Source: JAFGXT01 sp963677165
GTDB lineage: Bacteria > Verrucomicrobiota > Lentisphaeria > Victivallales > SZUA-371
Direction of reading: 5' to 3'
NCBI GenBank assembly: GCA_963677165.2
Contig: CAXXSX010000002.1
Span: forward strand, 248,001 to 312,000
DNA length: 64,000 bases
Shown: positions 15,467-24,256 of the stretch, in pieces
Position numbering within the stretch: position 1 is the first letter of the stretch
Layout of the letters: each line of letters opens with the position of its first letter
Program-made: the position numbers and the translations under genes
Notes under the pieces: model-generated
Databases searched by the model: none
What the model saw: the letters and a program-made list of their open reading frames with translations, nothing else
Told to the model about the DNA's origin: nothing

Positions 15467-17269
15467 TTAATGATTTTTAGCCGCAGCTCTGCGGCACCGG
15501 TTGATGATCCTGCCTTTATTCAGGCTGATGATCAGTGCGGCTATGAAACAGACGATTCCCCAGAAGATTACGCCCATACCATTGATCTCGCGACTCAGCA
15601 TACGGTAGTATTTATAGGAGAAAAATACTGTTGGAAGTCCGGCAGAAGCAATCAGCGGAATCAGGTACTTACGACGATCGATCCAGAGTGCTCCGGTAAG
15701 CGTAAGAGTAATCATCGCAGCCTCATAGGTCAATGCTTCCGGCATCGGGATTTCGTTATTGTATCCGGCAATTACTCCGCCCAGCGCCATAATCGGCAAC
15801 GCGACAGCGGTAATTGTACGGAACACGTCAGCAGAAGTATCGCTGTAGAAAGCACCGGCAGCAAACATTACCAGAAAGATAATGTGTCCGGGGATAGCTC
15901 CCTTGAACATCATAAACTGGGTATCACGTAAGTAGTAGGAAACCGTTACAGTGATAATCGCACTCAGGGCAACACACCATCCGGCAGTACGCCTGCGGAC
16001 CGCTTCGACCATGACAAACGTTGCAAGGATTGCCGGGAACATCCAGTCGGGCACATTCATCGGAGCCAGGTTATGAGTTGAAACTTCAGCAATGGAAGCA
16101 ATGCCCAGAACCCCCATCAACATGACCTGAGAATATTTCACGCCGCGTATCGCGGTATAGACGTAAAACGCACCGGATAAAGCCAGGGTCAACATCCACG
16201 GTTTAACTCCGCCAAGAGCTTTGAGAAATTGATTTGCGGCATCCGTTCCGGCAGGAACATGCAGGGCACACAGCATCAACAAAGCGGGAACGCCAAGGAT
16301 CACGGCCTGGAGTTTACGTCTTCTGAATTTCACGGCGTATTCAGTCAGAAGAACGGTAATCGACAACAGGAAAGGAACCAGCATATAGAGTCCGAAACCG
16401 GATTCAAGCTGAGAATATGGCCCGACTCCTTTACCGCCGTAAAATGAAATCGTCAGGAGATAAGAGCGCAGCACAACGCCAACCGCGAAAATACCAAAGA
16501 TAGACCACGGGAATAAGGGCCATTTCCACGGGGTTCCGGTATCGCCAAAGTATTTTCTTCCTCCACGAACCGCGGGAATTAATAGGAGAAAGAGCACCGC
16601 GGCCACGGTCGGAAACAACATAATACCCCGAATCGCGGGAATCGTATTTTTTTCATAAGTATGTACCAGGTGAGAAAGGAGTACCGGATAGGCAAAAAAC
16701 AAGCCCAGAATCAGCGTGTAAACAATTGAAACAAGAGCCGACAGTTTGATTCTAAGGCTGAATTGAACCGCCCCGGAAAGCAGAATTGACATGACAAAAC
16801 CGCATAACAGCCACAGCCGTCCCTGAAACGGCTCGTTGGTTACGATTCCGTCAAGACTGGTCGACATCACCATAAACAGAAAAAGTACAATGGCAAGAAT
16901 CGACGCGGCGTCATCCCAGACCTTTCCGAGACGGACAATCAGAATCGCCGCCCCAACCATCATCAGGGTGTAGACAGCGATTAATACCGCCGGGATGTTG
17001 GTGTTAATAAAAATATTGTCGGTTCTGAAAAATACCGACTGCGCATAAAGGATCAGCATTGCACTGATCAGATAAAATGGATTTTTTTCATAAAGAAGTT
17101 TGATGAGTTTCTTAAAAACATCTCGGATATCTACCGGTGTGATTGGTCTGTTGATATTCGTTTTTAGATATGCTTTATCGAATTCTTTTTCTTCGATCGG
17201 TGGAATAACTCCAGTGTTTTTATCTTGAGTTTTTCCCTTTTCCACGTGTGTTTCAGCCCTTTTTTCCAT
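15467..17269 (-). CDS. Large polytopic membrane protein of unknown function
   Basis: A 600-residue protein with a charged N-terminal region of about 75 residues (rich in Lys and Glu) followed by roughly 16 hydrophobic segments and a short basic tail (N-R-C-R-R). No transporter or enzyme motif is recognised; general appearance is like DUF2157-type membrane proteins. GGGGA precedes the ATG. It is divergent from the helix-turn-helix gene at 17516. The shared gap has two consensus promoters and repeated operator-like sites, so that protein probably controls it. Function unknown. Confidence 0.78.
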   Translation of the reverse strand: MEKRAETHVEKGKTQDKNTGVIPPIEEKEFDKAYLKTNINRPITPVDIRDVFKKLIKLLYEKNPFYLISAMLILYAQSVFFRTDNIFINTNIPAVLIAVYTLMMVGAAILIVRLGKVWDDAASILAIVLFLFMVMSTSLDGIVTNEPFQGRLWLLCGFVMSILLSGAVQFSLRIKLSALVSIVYTLILGLFFAYPVLLSHLVHTYEKNTIPAIRGIMLFPTVAAVLFLLLIPAVRGGRKYFGDTGTPWKWPLFPWSIFGIFAVGVVLRSYLLTISFYGGKGVGPYSQLESGFGLYMLVPFLLSITVLLTEYAVKFRRRKLQAVILGVPALLMLCALHVPAGTDAANQFLKALGGVKPWMLTLALSGAFYVYTAIRGVKYSQVMLMGVLGIASIAEVSTHNLAPMNVPDWMFPAILATFVMVEAVRRRTAGWCVALSAIITVTVSYYLRDTQFMMFKGAIPGHIIFLVMFAAGAFYSDTSADVFRTITAVALPIMALGGVIAGYNNEIPMPEALTYEAAMITLTLTGALWIDRRKYLIPLIASAGLPTVFFSYKYYRMLSREINGMGVIFWGIVCFIAALIISLNKGRIINRCRRAAAKNH

Positions 17270-17360
17270 GATTTTTCCCCTTTCATTTTGTATCCTGATA
17301 ATTCAGGTCAGAGCCGTTCTTTTTTCGTTTTTTCTCCGGCAGCCTCCTTACTTAATTAAC

Positions 17361-17471
17361 TATCATGTGCTATCATTTACTATATTTAATTATAATATAT
17401 CATCATACGCTTTGTCAAGTAGCTATTGACATTTTTTGATAAAATATTATAGTATGTGATAGCGAATGATA
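17361..17471. promoter_or_regulatory. Divergent promoters with paired operator-like repeats
   Basis: Minus-strand promoter: TTGACA (17418-17413), 18-bp spacer, TATAAT (17394-17389). Plus-strand promoter: TTGACA (17426-17431), 16-bp spacer, TATAGT (17448-17453). Bases 17361-17384 and 17448-17471 are inverted copies of each other (20 of 24 positions). Each reads as TATCAT/TATCAC units repeated every 10 bp. One covers the expected minus-strand start site, the other the plus-strand -10 box, as expected for repressor sites. A further TATCAT is at 17398-17403. Confidence 0.8.
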
Positions 17472-17515
17472 ATTGCATAAGTATTAAGTTTCATGTATAA
17501 ATAAGGGAAAATCGT

Positions 17516-17968
17516 ATGACAAAGAAAAGTGAAACCGCGCCGGAATGGTACAGTATAAAAGAAGCCGCAAAATATTTATCGATCGGGGAACCCACGCTGT
17601 ATCGCTGGATGCGCGACAACAAAATCACTTTCAGAAAAATCGGAGACTCAACCCGATTTCTGAAAGAGGATCTGGATGCAGTAGTACAGGTATTCCACAG
17701 CGCGAAAGAAGTCGACAAAGTAAAAAAGGTGTGTCCGGTATGTAATCACGAAGGACTGGTAGACGGAGTTTTCCGTACGACCGGACTGAACTATTTTTCA
17801 CCCCATGAGGCAAAATTCTGGTCGTTGCATGATCGAAACATAAAAAGTCAGGCGGTAATGTGTCCGCATTGCGGAGCCATCACCTTGTTTGGCGATATTA
17901 AAAAGCTGGAAAAAGTCATCAGTAAACGTGAAGAAGCGCAAAAAACTCTTGAAGCTGGAGAGTCATAA
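17516..17968 (+). CDS. Excisionase-type helix-turn-helix regulator with zinc ribbon
   Basis: A 150-residue protein. Residues 11-60 are a MerR/excisionase-like winged helix domain (W-Y-S-I-K-E-A-A-K-Y-L; T-L-Y-R-W-M-R-D; R-K-I-G-D-S-T-R-F). After a linker, C73-x-x-C76 and C116-x-x-C119 form a probable zinc ribbon around an aromatic-rich loop. Excisionase-like proteins bind direct repeats cooperatively, and 10-bp direct repeats overlap the gene's own promoter, so autoregulation together with control of the divergent membrane protein is likely. There is no integrase or other phage gene nearby, so it is probably not a phage excisionase. Confidence 0.82.
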   Translation: MTKKSETAPEWYSIKEAAKYLSIGEPTLYRWMRDNKITFRKIGDSTRFLKEDLDAVVQVFHSAKEVDKVKKVCPVCNHEGLVDGVFRTTGLNYFSPHEAKFWSLHDRNIKSQAVMCPHCGAITLFGDIKKLEKVISKREEAQKTLEAGES

Positions 17969-17983
17969 TCAGCACCAGCGACA

Positions 17984-18229
17984 TTATATAACATCTTTAT
18001 CTATTTTCACTATAAGAGCCTCGGCAAGCCACTTTTCAAGTTCGGCTTTCTCTTGATCAAAACGGTGCCGGCGGTTTTGCTTTGCTTTAGTATCGCTTAA
18101 AGCTTTAAGCTCAAGCTTATACTGCTTTTTCAATGTCTTCAGTCGCTCATTGAATTCCATCCGTACGATCGTCTGGCGCGTGCTTTCTTCTATGATTCCC
18201 ACAGTACGTCTCCCGTTGTCCCATAACAA
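17984..18229 (-). CDS. Small coiled-coil protein (hypothetical)
   Basis: An 81-codon frame whose middle (residues 27-70) is a charged amphipathic helix rich in Lys, Glu and Leu, a probable coiled coil. A GAGG lies about 15 bp before the ATG, further than ideal; the Met at residue 24 is another possible start. It ends convergent with and 15 bp from the regulator gene. No family recognised. The non-random heptad pattern is the main reason to keep it. Confidence 0.45.
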   Translation of the reverse strand: MLWDNGRRTVGIIEESTRQTIVRMEFNERLKTLKKQYKLELKALSDTKAKQNRRHRFDQEKAELEKWLAEALIVKIDKDVI

Positions 18230-18459
18230 TTATAATAATCCTCAAAAGGACCAAATAAAAGTAAATTTTTTCCGATATTGGACTAAAATATCTGATTTAA
18301 TATCATTTGCTCTAAAATACGAATTTTCAACGAAATAAATCATTAAAATCAGCGTTAAAATGTTGAAATTTTGTTAAGTAGGTTCTAAATTGTAATTAGA
18401 TACTGTCGATACAATATGGTGTAGAATATCTATCAATTGGAAAGCTTTTTAGGCATATA

Positions 18460-18750
18460 ATGAGGCAGAAACACAAAAAAGATAAAGATGCAAAGGCTTC
18501 TCTGGTCAGGATTGACGAGGGAACTGCTCTGCTGTCTTCAAAGTGCCGTCGCATCAGCTTTGAGGCAACCAAATCACCGCTAAACAGTCTCCGTAATGCC
18601 ATCAGCAAACTTAGTGAATTGGAAGATTGCAATCGACTGCGGGAAGATGCGGTTCTCAACGGCAAAGCCATCATCAACAACTGGCAACCGCCGTCAGATC
18701 AGGAAATCGACAAAATCATCCTGAACATGAAGAAACGCCTTTTGGCATAA
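18460..18750 (+). CDS. Small basic protein, unknown
   Basis: A 96-residue, Lys-rich, mostly helical protein. The C-terminal third (L-R-E-D-A-V-L-N-G-K-A-I-I then D-K-I-I-L-N-M-K-K-R-L-L) vaguely resembles the end of FlgM-type anti-sigma factors, but there are no flagellar genes nearby and I do not claim it. The ribosome site is weak. Low-confidence gene with unknown role. Confidence 0.5.
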   Translation: MRQKHKKDKDAKASLVRIDEGTALLSSKCRRISFEATKSPLNSLRNAISKLSELEDCNRLREDAVLNGKAIINNWQPPSDQEIDKIILNMKKRLLA

Positions 18751-19084
18751 AATTACGCCTGTTTTATTATCTTTTGTCTAAACTATTCTTATATTTGCTT
18801 CATATCAGCCACTTATAGATAATTTTTTTACATTAGTCATAAATTTTTACTGGAATTAACCGTAAAATGAATATAAGTTTTCTATAAGTTTCCAAATTGT
18901 AGTTTCAGGTTTCTCCTGAAAGGTTTTTGGGAATTAATCCAGTTGTGCAATATAAAGGAGCAATTAGAAAATTTTCCGTCGTGAGCGGGAACGATTGTTC
19001 TGGTTGTTTGGCTTGGATTAGACGCGTCGCCGACTGGCGTGTCAACATTTATTTACCGGTCGGAAGGAAAAAACGGATGTATCG
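18751..19084. other. Intergenic region without recognised features
   Basis: About 330 bp, AT-rich in the first half. No gene, hairpin or repeat stands out. Confidence 0.4.
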
Positions 19085-19501
19085 ATGGAAAATATAAATT
19101 TTGACATAAAGCTGGAACGAATCGTACAGCGAGACCACCGGTATCCCGCAGAGGCATATAAATTTGTCAATTCCGCAGTAATGTACACCATAGAAAAACT
19201 CAGAAGCGGTGTTGTGAGGGGCGGCAGGCATGTCAATGCCAGGGAACTGGTCACTGGGCTGGCAGAATTTTCTGTAGAGCAATTCGGGCCGCTGGCCTGG
19301 GAAGTTCTGCGGAACTGGAACCTGACGAAACCAACAGATATCGGCAATGTTGTATTTAACCTTATAAAAGAAAAGTTGTTGGCTCAAAGCGAAAATGATT
19401 CAAAAGAAGATTTCAATATCGACTTTGATATCAGTAAAGCCGTTTCTTCGAATATGAATGACAAATTTCAAAGCGATATAGAAGTTCCCATTATTGCTTG
19501 A
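19085..19501 (+). CDS. Minf_1886-family protein
   Basis: A 138-residue cytoplasmic protein matching the Minf_1886 family, which is common in Planctomycetes and Verrucomicrobia: R-D-x-R-Y-P-x-E-A-Y-x-F-V at about 18-30, G-G-R-H-V-N-A-R-E-L at about 48-57, V-E-Q-F-G-P-L-A, then D-I-G-N-V-V-F-N-L-I, S-E-N-D-S-K-E-D-F and F-D-I. Length is normal for the family. No biochemical function is known. It lies 24 bp upstream of the M16 peptidase and is probably cotranscribed. Confidence 0.85.
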   Translation: MENINFDIKLERIVQRDHRYPAEAYKFVNSAVMYTIEKLRSGVVRGGRHVNARELVTGLAEFSVEQFGPLAWEVLRNWNLTKPTDIGNVVFNLIKEKLLAQSENDSKEDFNIDFDISKAVSSNMNDKFQSDIEVPIIA

Positions 19502-19524
19502 CATCCCGGATCGGATAATCATAT

Positions 19525-22083
19525 ATGGACAAATTCGGAATCAAAAACATAAGTTCGGTGTCACTCGACAACGGACTGCAGATTTATGTTAATGAACGCC
19601 ACAACGCCCCGATAGTAACAGTACAGGCCTGGGTAAAAACCGGCAGCATCCACGAAGAAGAATATCTCGGTTGCGGAATCTCGCACTTTCTGGAGCACAT
19701 GCTGTTTCATGGCTCAAAAAAATATCCGGGAGCGGAAATTGTAGATACCATTCACAGTCTAGGGGGAGATATGAACGCATATACCTCTCTTGGGCATACC
19801 GTTTATTATATCGAAGTCCCGGCAAATCATGTTGAAAAAGCCATTGATATCCTGACCGATATGCTGGTCAATCCAATATTCCCGGAAGAAAAATTTCTGG
19901 ATGAAAAAAATATCATCCTGCGCGAACGCGATATGCATGGTGATAACCCTTCCCGGGTAATGTCAGAGAGAGTGTGGCACGAGATGTTTACAGTTCACCC
20001 GGCACGCCATCCGATTATCGGGTATAAAAATAAGATTGAGGCAGTCAACCGTGATATGATGGTTGACTACCACCAGCGCCGTTACTCCCCGGACCGCACA
20101 TTCTTTCTGGTTTCCGGTATGGTTGAGACCGACGGGGTGATCAAAGCCCTGGTTGACCGGCTGGGATCATGGAACCGCGGAGATCTCCGCGAACCTTTTA
20201 TGCCGGAAGAACCAATTCAGCTGTCGTCGCGTGACTCCACATACTTCTTTACTGATCCTCTAACCCGCCTGTCAATGTCTTGGCACATCCCTCCGGGTGG
20301 ACATCCTGATGTAGCCGCGCTTGATATTCTCAGCGGTATTCTCGGACAGAATAAGAGTTCACGCCTGGTGAAGAATCTCAAGATAAGAAAAAATCTGGCT
20401 TTGAGCGTAGGATGTTTTTCTTATACACCTTCGTTCTGCGGAATTTTCGGAATAAATGCCCTGTGTATGCCGGAAAATACCGAAGAACTTGAAGAAGAAC
20501 TGCGCAATGAAATCCGCAATCTGGCAAATTTCAAAAAAAGCGAACTCGAACGCGAAGTGGCCCAACTCGAGACGGAATATATTCGCGCCCTGAGGTCCAA
20601 TAACTGTGTAGTCAGGATTATCGGGAATTCTATCCTGTCTTATGGCTCTCCGCTGTATGTAAATAAATATATTGATGATCTTCGCGCGGTAACGATCCCT
20701 GATCTTGAACGCGTTACCAACGAATACCTTGATCTTGAAAAAAGTACGACAATTCGGATTATTCCAAAAGCTTCTGTCGACCTGGAGGAATCAAAACCGG
20801 CTGTCCACAATATTTCAGACTGTATTGCAATAAAACCGCCGGAACTGAAAACCTTCCGGGGTGGACAAAAACTCGTGACCTTTAAAGATAAATCTCTACC
20901 CCTGCTGGATATTGGTATTGTCATGGCAGGTGGAGCATATTTTGAAGAACGCGGCCAGGCCGGTATCACCGGACTAATGTCTGTACTACTCAATGCCGGA
21001 ACCAAAACTTATCCGGAAATGGAACTGCTTCATCTCATGGATGAAAATGCCATTGAACTGTCAATCACTCCCGGAAACAACAGCCTGGCAATCAAGCTGA
21101 ACTGTCATAAGAAAAAATTTCCATTGGCACTTGAGGTCCTGCAATCGATTCTTACGGAATCTTCTTTCGGAGCCCGTCAGTTCAAACGCGAAAAGAAGAT
21201 CGCGGTGGAAAAATTAAAAAGCCGTCAAGTTTCGCCTCAAGGCTGCGCCGAAGACCGCATTCTGAACCTACTCTACGGAGATCATCCGTATGGGATTTCG
21301 CGGCAGGGAGCTCCTCAAGATATCGAAAAGCTGACCCGACAGCAAGTCATGGATTTCTATTTCAATCAATGCCTGCGCCCGGACATGGCAGTATTCGGTA
21401 TTGCTGGAGATTTCGACAACCGGGTTGTTAAAAAGATAGAAAAATTAATTTCAACAATTCCCTGGAACAATTCTCCTCCATTGAAGATTGCGCCACCGGA
21501 ATTTCCTGCAAAAACGATAGTGGAGCGAGTAAAGAATCCACGTAAACAAGCTGTGGTTCTCAATGCGGTTCCCGGCTGCGATAATCTGGATAAAGCCAGA
21601 TTCAGCGTAGATATTCTTCAGGCGGCAATGACCGGACAAGGAGCAAATATTTTCAAGAAGGTTCGTGATGAAGCCGGGCTGGCCTATTACACCGGAATGA
21701 TTACATCGCGCGGATTTCACCGCGGCTATATCTCGTTTTATGCCGGAACCCATCCTGAGGCAGCCGACCAGGTTGCGGAAATGATGGATAACGAGCGTCA
21801 ACGTCTGGCTGAAACCGGGCTGACCCAAGAAGAATTCAATGCGGCCAAAGCATTTATCGCGCACAGCAAAGCGGAACTGATGGAAGATCCCGGATCCATG
21901 TTGATGCAGTTCTGCCTGGCGGAGTATTATGGCAACGGCTATTTAACCCCGTTCCGACACACTGAAATATTCGACAAAATTACGCTGAATCAGACCAATA
22001 AAGTCGTCAAAAAACTGATGTCGTATCCCGCTCCGGTCACGGTTATTTCAGAACCAGACAGCTCGGAAAATCCAGACGAATAG
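19525..22083 (+). CDS. M16-family zinc metallopeptidase (tandem domains)
   Basis: An 852-residue peptidase of the pitrilysin/insulinase family with two M16 repeats in one chain. The first repeat is catalytic: inverted zinc motif H-F-L-E-H at 54-58, third ligand Glu134 after 75 residues. The second half (from about residue 450) repeats the fold but lacks HxxEH, as usual for the non-catalytic half. No signal peptide, so probably cytoplasmic unless exported by another route. Likely role: degradation of peptides released by other proteases. The end lies 2 bp from the convergent AraC-type gene. Confidence 0.92.
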   Translation: MDKFGIKNISSVSLDNGLQIYVNERHNAPIVTVQAWVKTGSIHEEEYLGCGISHFLEHMLFHGSKKYPGAEIVDTIHSLGGDMNAYTSLGHTVYYIEVPANHVEKAIDILTDMLVNPIFPEEKFLDEKNIILRERDMHGDNPSRVMSERVWHEMFTVHPARHPIIGYKNKIEAVNRDMMVDYHQRRYSPDRTFFLVSGMVETDGVIKALVDRLGSWNRGDLREPFMPEEPIQLSSRDSTYFFTDPLTRLSMSWHIPPGGHPDVAALDILSGILGQNKSSRLVKNLKIRKNLALSVGCFSYTPSFCGIFGINALCMPENTEELEEELRNEIRNLANFKKSELEREVAQLETEYIRALRSNNCVVRIIGNSILSYGSPLYVNKYIDDLRAVTIPDLERVTNEYLDLEKSTTIRIIPKASVDLEESKPAVHNISDCIAIKPPELKTFRGGQKLVTFKDKSLPLLDIGIVMAGGAYFEERGQAGITGLMSVLLNAGTKTYPEMELLHLMDENAIELSITPGNNSLAIKLNCHKKKFPLALEVLQSILTESSFGARQFKREKKIAVEKLKSRQVSPQGCAEDRILNLLYGDHPYGISRQGAPQDIEKLTRQQVMDFYFNQCLRPDMAVFGIAGDFDNRVVKKIEKLISTIPWNNSPPLKIAPPEFPAKTIVERVKNPRKQAVVLNAVPGCDNLDKARFSVDILQAAMTGQGANIFKKVRDEAGLAYYTGMITSRGFHRGYISFYAGTHPEAADQVAEMMDNERQRLAETGLTQEEFNAAKAFIAHSKAELMEDPGSMLMQFCLAEYYGNGYLTPFRHTEIFDKITLNQTNKVVKKLMSYPAPVTVISEPDSSENPDE

Positions 22084-22085
22084 TC

Positions 22086-22955
22086 TTATGTCTGGGAATC
22101 TGATGCCTTTTCCCGATATTGTCGAGGACTACACGCATAATGCTGTCTGAATATCCGGTTAAAAGATGAAATACTGGTAAAACCTGACTCAAAGGCAATA
22201 CCTGAAATATCCTGATCTGAATCGGAAAGCAGCCGGGCTGCTTTTTCAAGACACAGCCGATGTTTATATTCAACATAACCGGTCCCGCTATTATCACGAA
22301 ACCACTTGCAAAAATAATTTGGAGAAAGCCCGGCCTTTTCTGCGACCTCATCCAAAGAAGGGTTACTGGAAAAGTTACAAGCAATATATTCTTTAATCAT
22401 ATCAAAATCTGCGTTACCGGTTTTGTTATCAAACAAACGAGTTCCAAGCTCATAAAAATGCTCAGAAAACATCTGGATCAGTTCAAAAATAGGTTCAAGC
22501 TGATCTTTTGATATAGACGGAGTTTTGAAGTAAAGTTCTCTCAGTCTATCAAAATCAAACCCATATTCACGGACCCTTTCCTGAAACTCGAAATAGTTTT
22601 CCTCATCAGGCGGCTCCGATAGGATTTGTCCTCCCATAAATGTTGCAACATGATTGGAACCGATAAAAACAGGCACAGCAATATCATACAATCCTGCATG
22701 GCAAAAATAATATCTCCCTTTTCGGTCTCGTACCGCTTCCCGTGAATTTCGGAGATCGCACTCGCAGCATTTCTGATAAAAACGATAGTTGTTCCTCATA
22801 TAGCTACATAAATGTCCGGAATCCAACTTATATTCCAGTAACGCCCTGCCATTATTTAACGGCGGAGCTAATACCAAATTCAATCCGGTCATTTTACACA
22901 TCAAATGATAAAACTTCATGAACTTTGGCGCACGAACCAATGATTGATAATCCAT
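22086..22955 (-). CDS. PocR-domain AraC-family regulator, probably of fucose genes
   Basis: A 289-residue regulator. Residues about 5-165 form a PocR-type sensory domain with the typical Cys-rich core (C-x-Y-M-R; C-C-E-C-D; Y-F-C-H-A-G-L). Residues about 188-285 hold the two AraC helix-turn-helix motifs (S-L-D-E-V-A-E-K-A-G-L-S-P-N-Y-F; I-A-F-E-S-G-F-T-S-I-S-S-F-N-R-I-F-R). It is divergent from a sugar permease gene and close to fucI. A 13-bp inverted repeat in the divergent gap is its likely binding site. The ligand is not known; L-fucose or a related deoxy-sugar is inferred from context. Confidence 0.88.
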   Translation of the reverse strand: MDYQSLVRAPKFMKFYHLMCKMTGLNLVLAPPLNNGRALLEYKLDSGHLCSYMRNNYRFYQKCCECDLRNSREAVRDRKGRYYFCHAGLYDIAVPVFIGSNHVATFMGGQILSEPPDEENYFEFQERVREYGFDFDRLRELYFKTPSISKDQLEPIFELIQMFSEHFYELGTRLFDNKTGNADFDMIKEYIACNFSSNPSLDEVAEKAGLSPNYFCKWFRDNSGTGYVEYKHRLCLEKAARLLSDSDQDISGIAFESGFTSISSFNRIFRQHYACSPRQYREKASDSQT

Positions 22956-22963
22956 ATATACTC

Positions 22964-23042
22964 ATATTTTATGTAAAATCGTAATTTTTAAGCACTACCG
23001 CAACTAAATATGGCGAGAATTACATAAAATATCAAGTATAAT
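22964..23042. promoter_or_regulatory. Probable AraC-type operator pair and permease promoter
   Basis: ATATTTTATGTAA at 22964-22976 is perfectly inverted as TTACATAAAATAT at 23020-23032. The second site ends 4 bp before a TATAAT (23037-23042) that lacks a good -35 box, the classical layout of an activator-dependent promoter for the gene at 23075. The first site lies 8 bp before the regulator's own start codon, suitable for autorepression. Confidence 0.7.
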
Positions 23043-23074
23043 ATTTCAAAAATAATTAAGGAAGTGAAAAATAT

Positions 23075-23974
23075 ATGCTTATTGGAATTTTAGTAGCAAT
23101 AGGAACTGGACTGATATGGTCGACTGTCGGAATTGTAATGAGTTTTTTTTCTCGTAGTAAAGTCGAGATTGCTCAATATTTTCTGACCAACTACATTTTT
23201 TCCGGCATTCTGGCTGTACTGCTTTACTGTGATTTCGGAATTGTTTTCTCCGGACAGGTAATGTCTCCAGGCAAACTATGTTTCTTCATGATTGCCTCGG
23301 GCGCAACGAATAGTGTCGGTATGTTTATGATGCAAAGTGCTATGAAACGTGGACACAATTCAGTGGCCTGGTCAATCGGCCAATCAGCTTTAATCATTCC
23401 TTTTTTTACTGGTGTACTTATTTATAACCAGGGCGGGACTATGATGAAATTCATCGGAGTCGGTCTGATTATCTCCGGCATGCTTCTGCCACTGACAGAA
23501 GCAAAAAAGAATTCGAACAATCAGAAAAGCTCAATCAACTGGCTGTTTTTCGCTCTTGGAGCATTTCTCCTGTTTGGCACAGGACAGACTCTGAGTAGCA
23601 TCCCATCCTATTGGACCAACTGGTCGGACAACGCTCAACTACGTCCCAGCCTCCCCTATTTGGGTTCCATTCCAGTAGTAATTGTCATTTTATTGGTACG
23701 AAAGAAAAAATTCTTTGATATCAATAAAAAAACGGTACTCATTGCAGCAGCAATGTCGGTACTCAATGTCATCAGCGTAAAAATGTTGTTCTTTGCGCTT
23801 GATCGTCTTTCTGCTTGCGGTATAGGAGCCATTGGTTTTCCGGTTACTGTTGGCTCATGTATCTCAGGTTTTTCCATTTACAGCCTGATCGTAATAAAAG
23901 AAAAAAGTCTGGCGGTAAACTGGCTTGGACTCGCCGGAACAGTAGGCGGCATTATCGTACTGTCAATAAGGTAG
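23075..23974 (+). CDS. DMT-superfamily sugar permease (probable fucose/rhamnose type)
   Basis: A 299-residue membrane protein with ten predicted helices in two five-helix halves, as in the drug/metabolite transporter superfamily. G-I-L-V-A-I-G-T-G-L-I-W-S at the start resembles RhaT/GRP-type sugar permeases. AAGGAAGTG precedes the ATG. Its position between the PocR-AraC regulator and fucI makes L-fucose or a related sugar the likely substrate; this is inference from context. There is no binding protein or ATPase, so it would be a secondary transporter. Confidence 0.75.
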   Translation: MLIGILVAIGTGLIWSTVGIVMSFFSRSKVEIAQYFLTNYIFSGILAVLLYCDFGIVFSGQVMSPGKLCFFMIASGATNSVGMFMMQSAMKRGHNSVAWSIGQSALIIPFFTGVLIYNQGGTMMKFIGVGLIISGMLLPLTEAKKNSNNQKSSINWLFFALGAFLLFGTGQTLSSIPSYWTNWSDNAQLRPSLPYLGSIPVVIVILLVRKKKFFDINKKTVLIAAAMSVLNVISVKMLFFALDRLSACGIGAIGFPVTVGSCISGFSIYSLIVIKEKSLAVNWLGLAGTVGGIIVLSIR

Positions 23975-24256
23975 TTTTTCCGTAACCTTAAAACTGGAAC
24001 AGCAAATATTCCCATTTGAATATTCAGAGACGAAATTGATTGATTTCCCATATATACAGTTATTTTTTCTAAAAAATATTTTTGCCTATTTTGTCAAAAA
24101 TATACATTTAATAAAGTATAAATATTAAAATATACAAATCAACAAAATCCATACAGCAGTATATATACAGTATAAACAGCTATTGCATTTTAAAACCGTC
24201 TTTCTTATATTATAAAATGTTACCTACACTCAACCATTAACAAGAGGATTGGATAA
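23975..24256. promoter_or_regulatory. AT-rich fucI upstream region
   Basis: Strongly AT-rich; CATATATACAG occurs near 24049 and a variant GTATATATACAG near 24162. These may be regulatory sites, but they do not match the 13-bp operator upstream of the permease. AGAGG precedes the fucI ATG. Confidence 0.35.

Noticed and set aside
17516..17968. Phage excisionase
   Set aside because: The helix-turn-helix is of that type, but there is no integrase, attachment site or phage gene; the zinc ribbon and divergent promoter fit a regulator.
18460..18750. FlgM-like anti-sigma factor
   Set aside because: Only the C-terminal third is vaguely similar and there are no flagellar genes; left as hypothetical.
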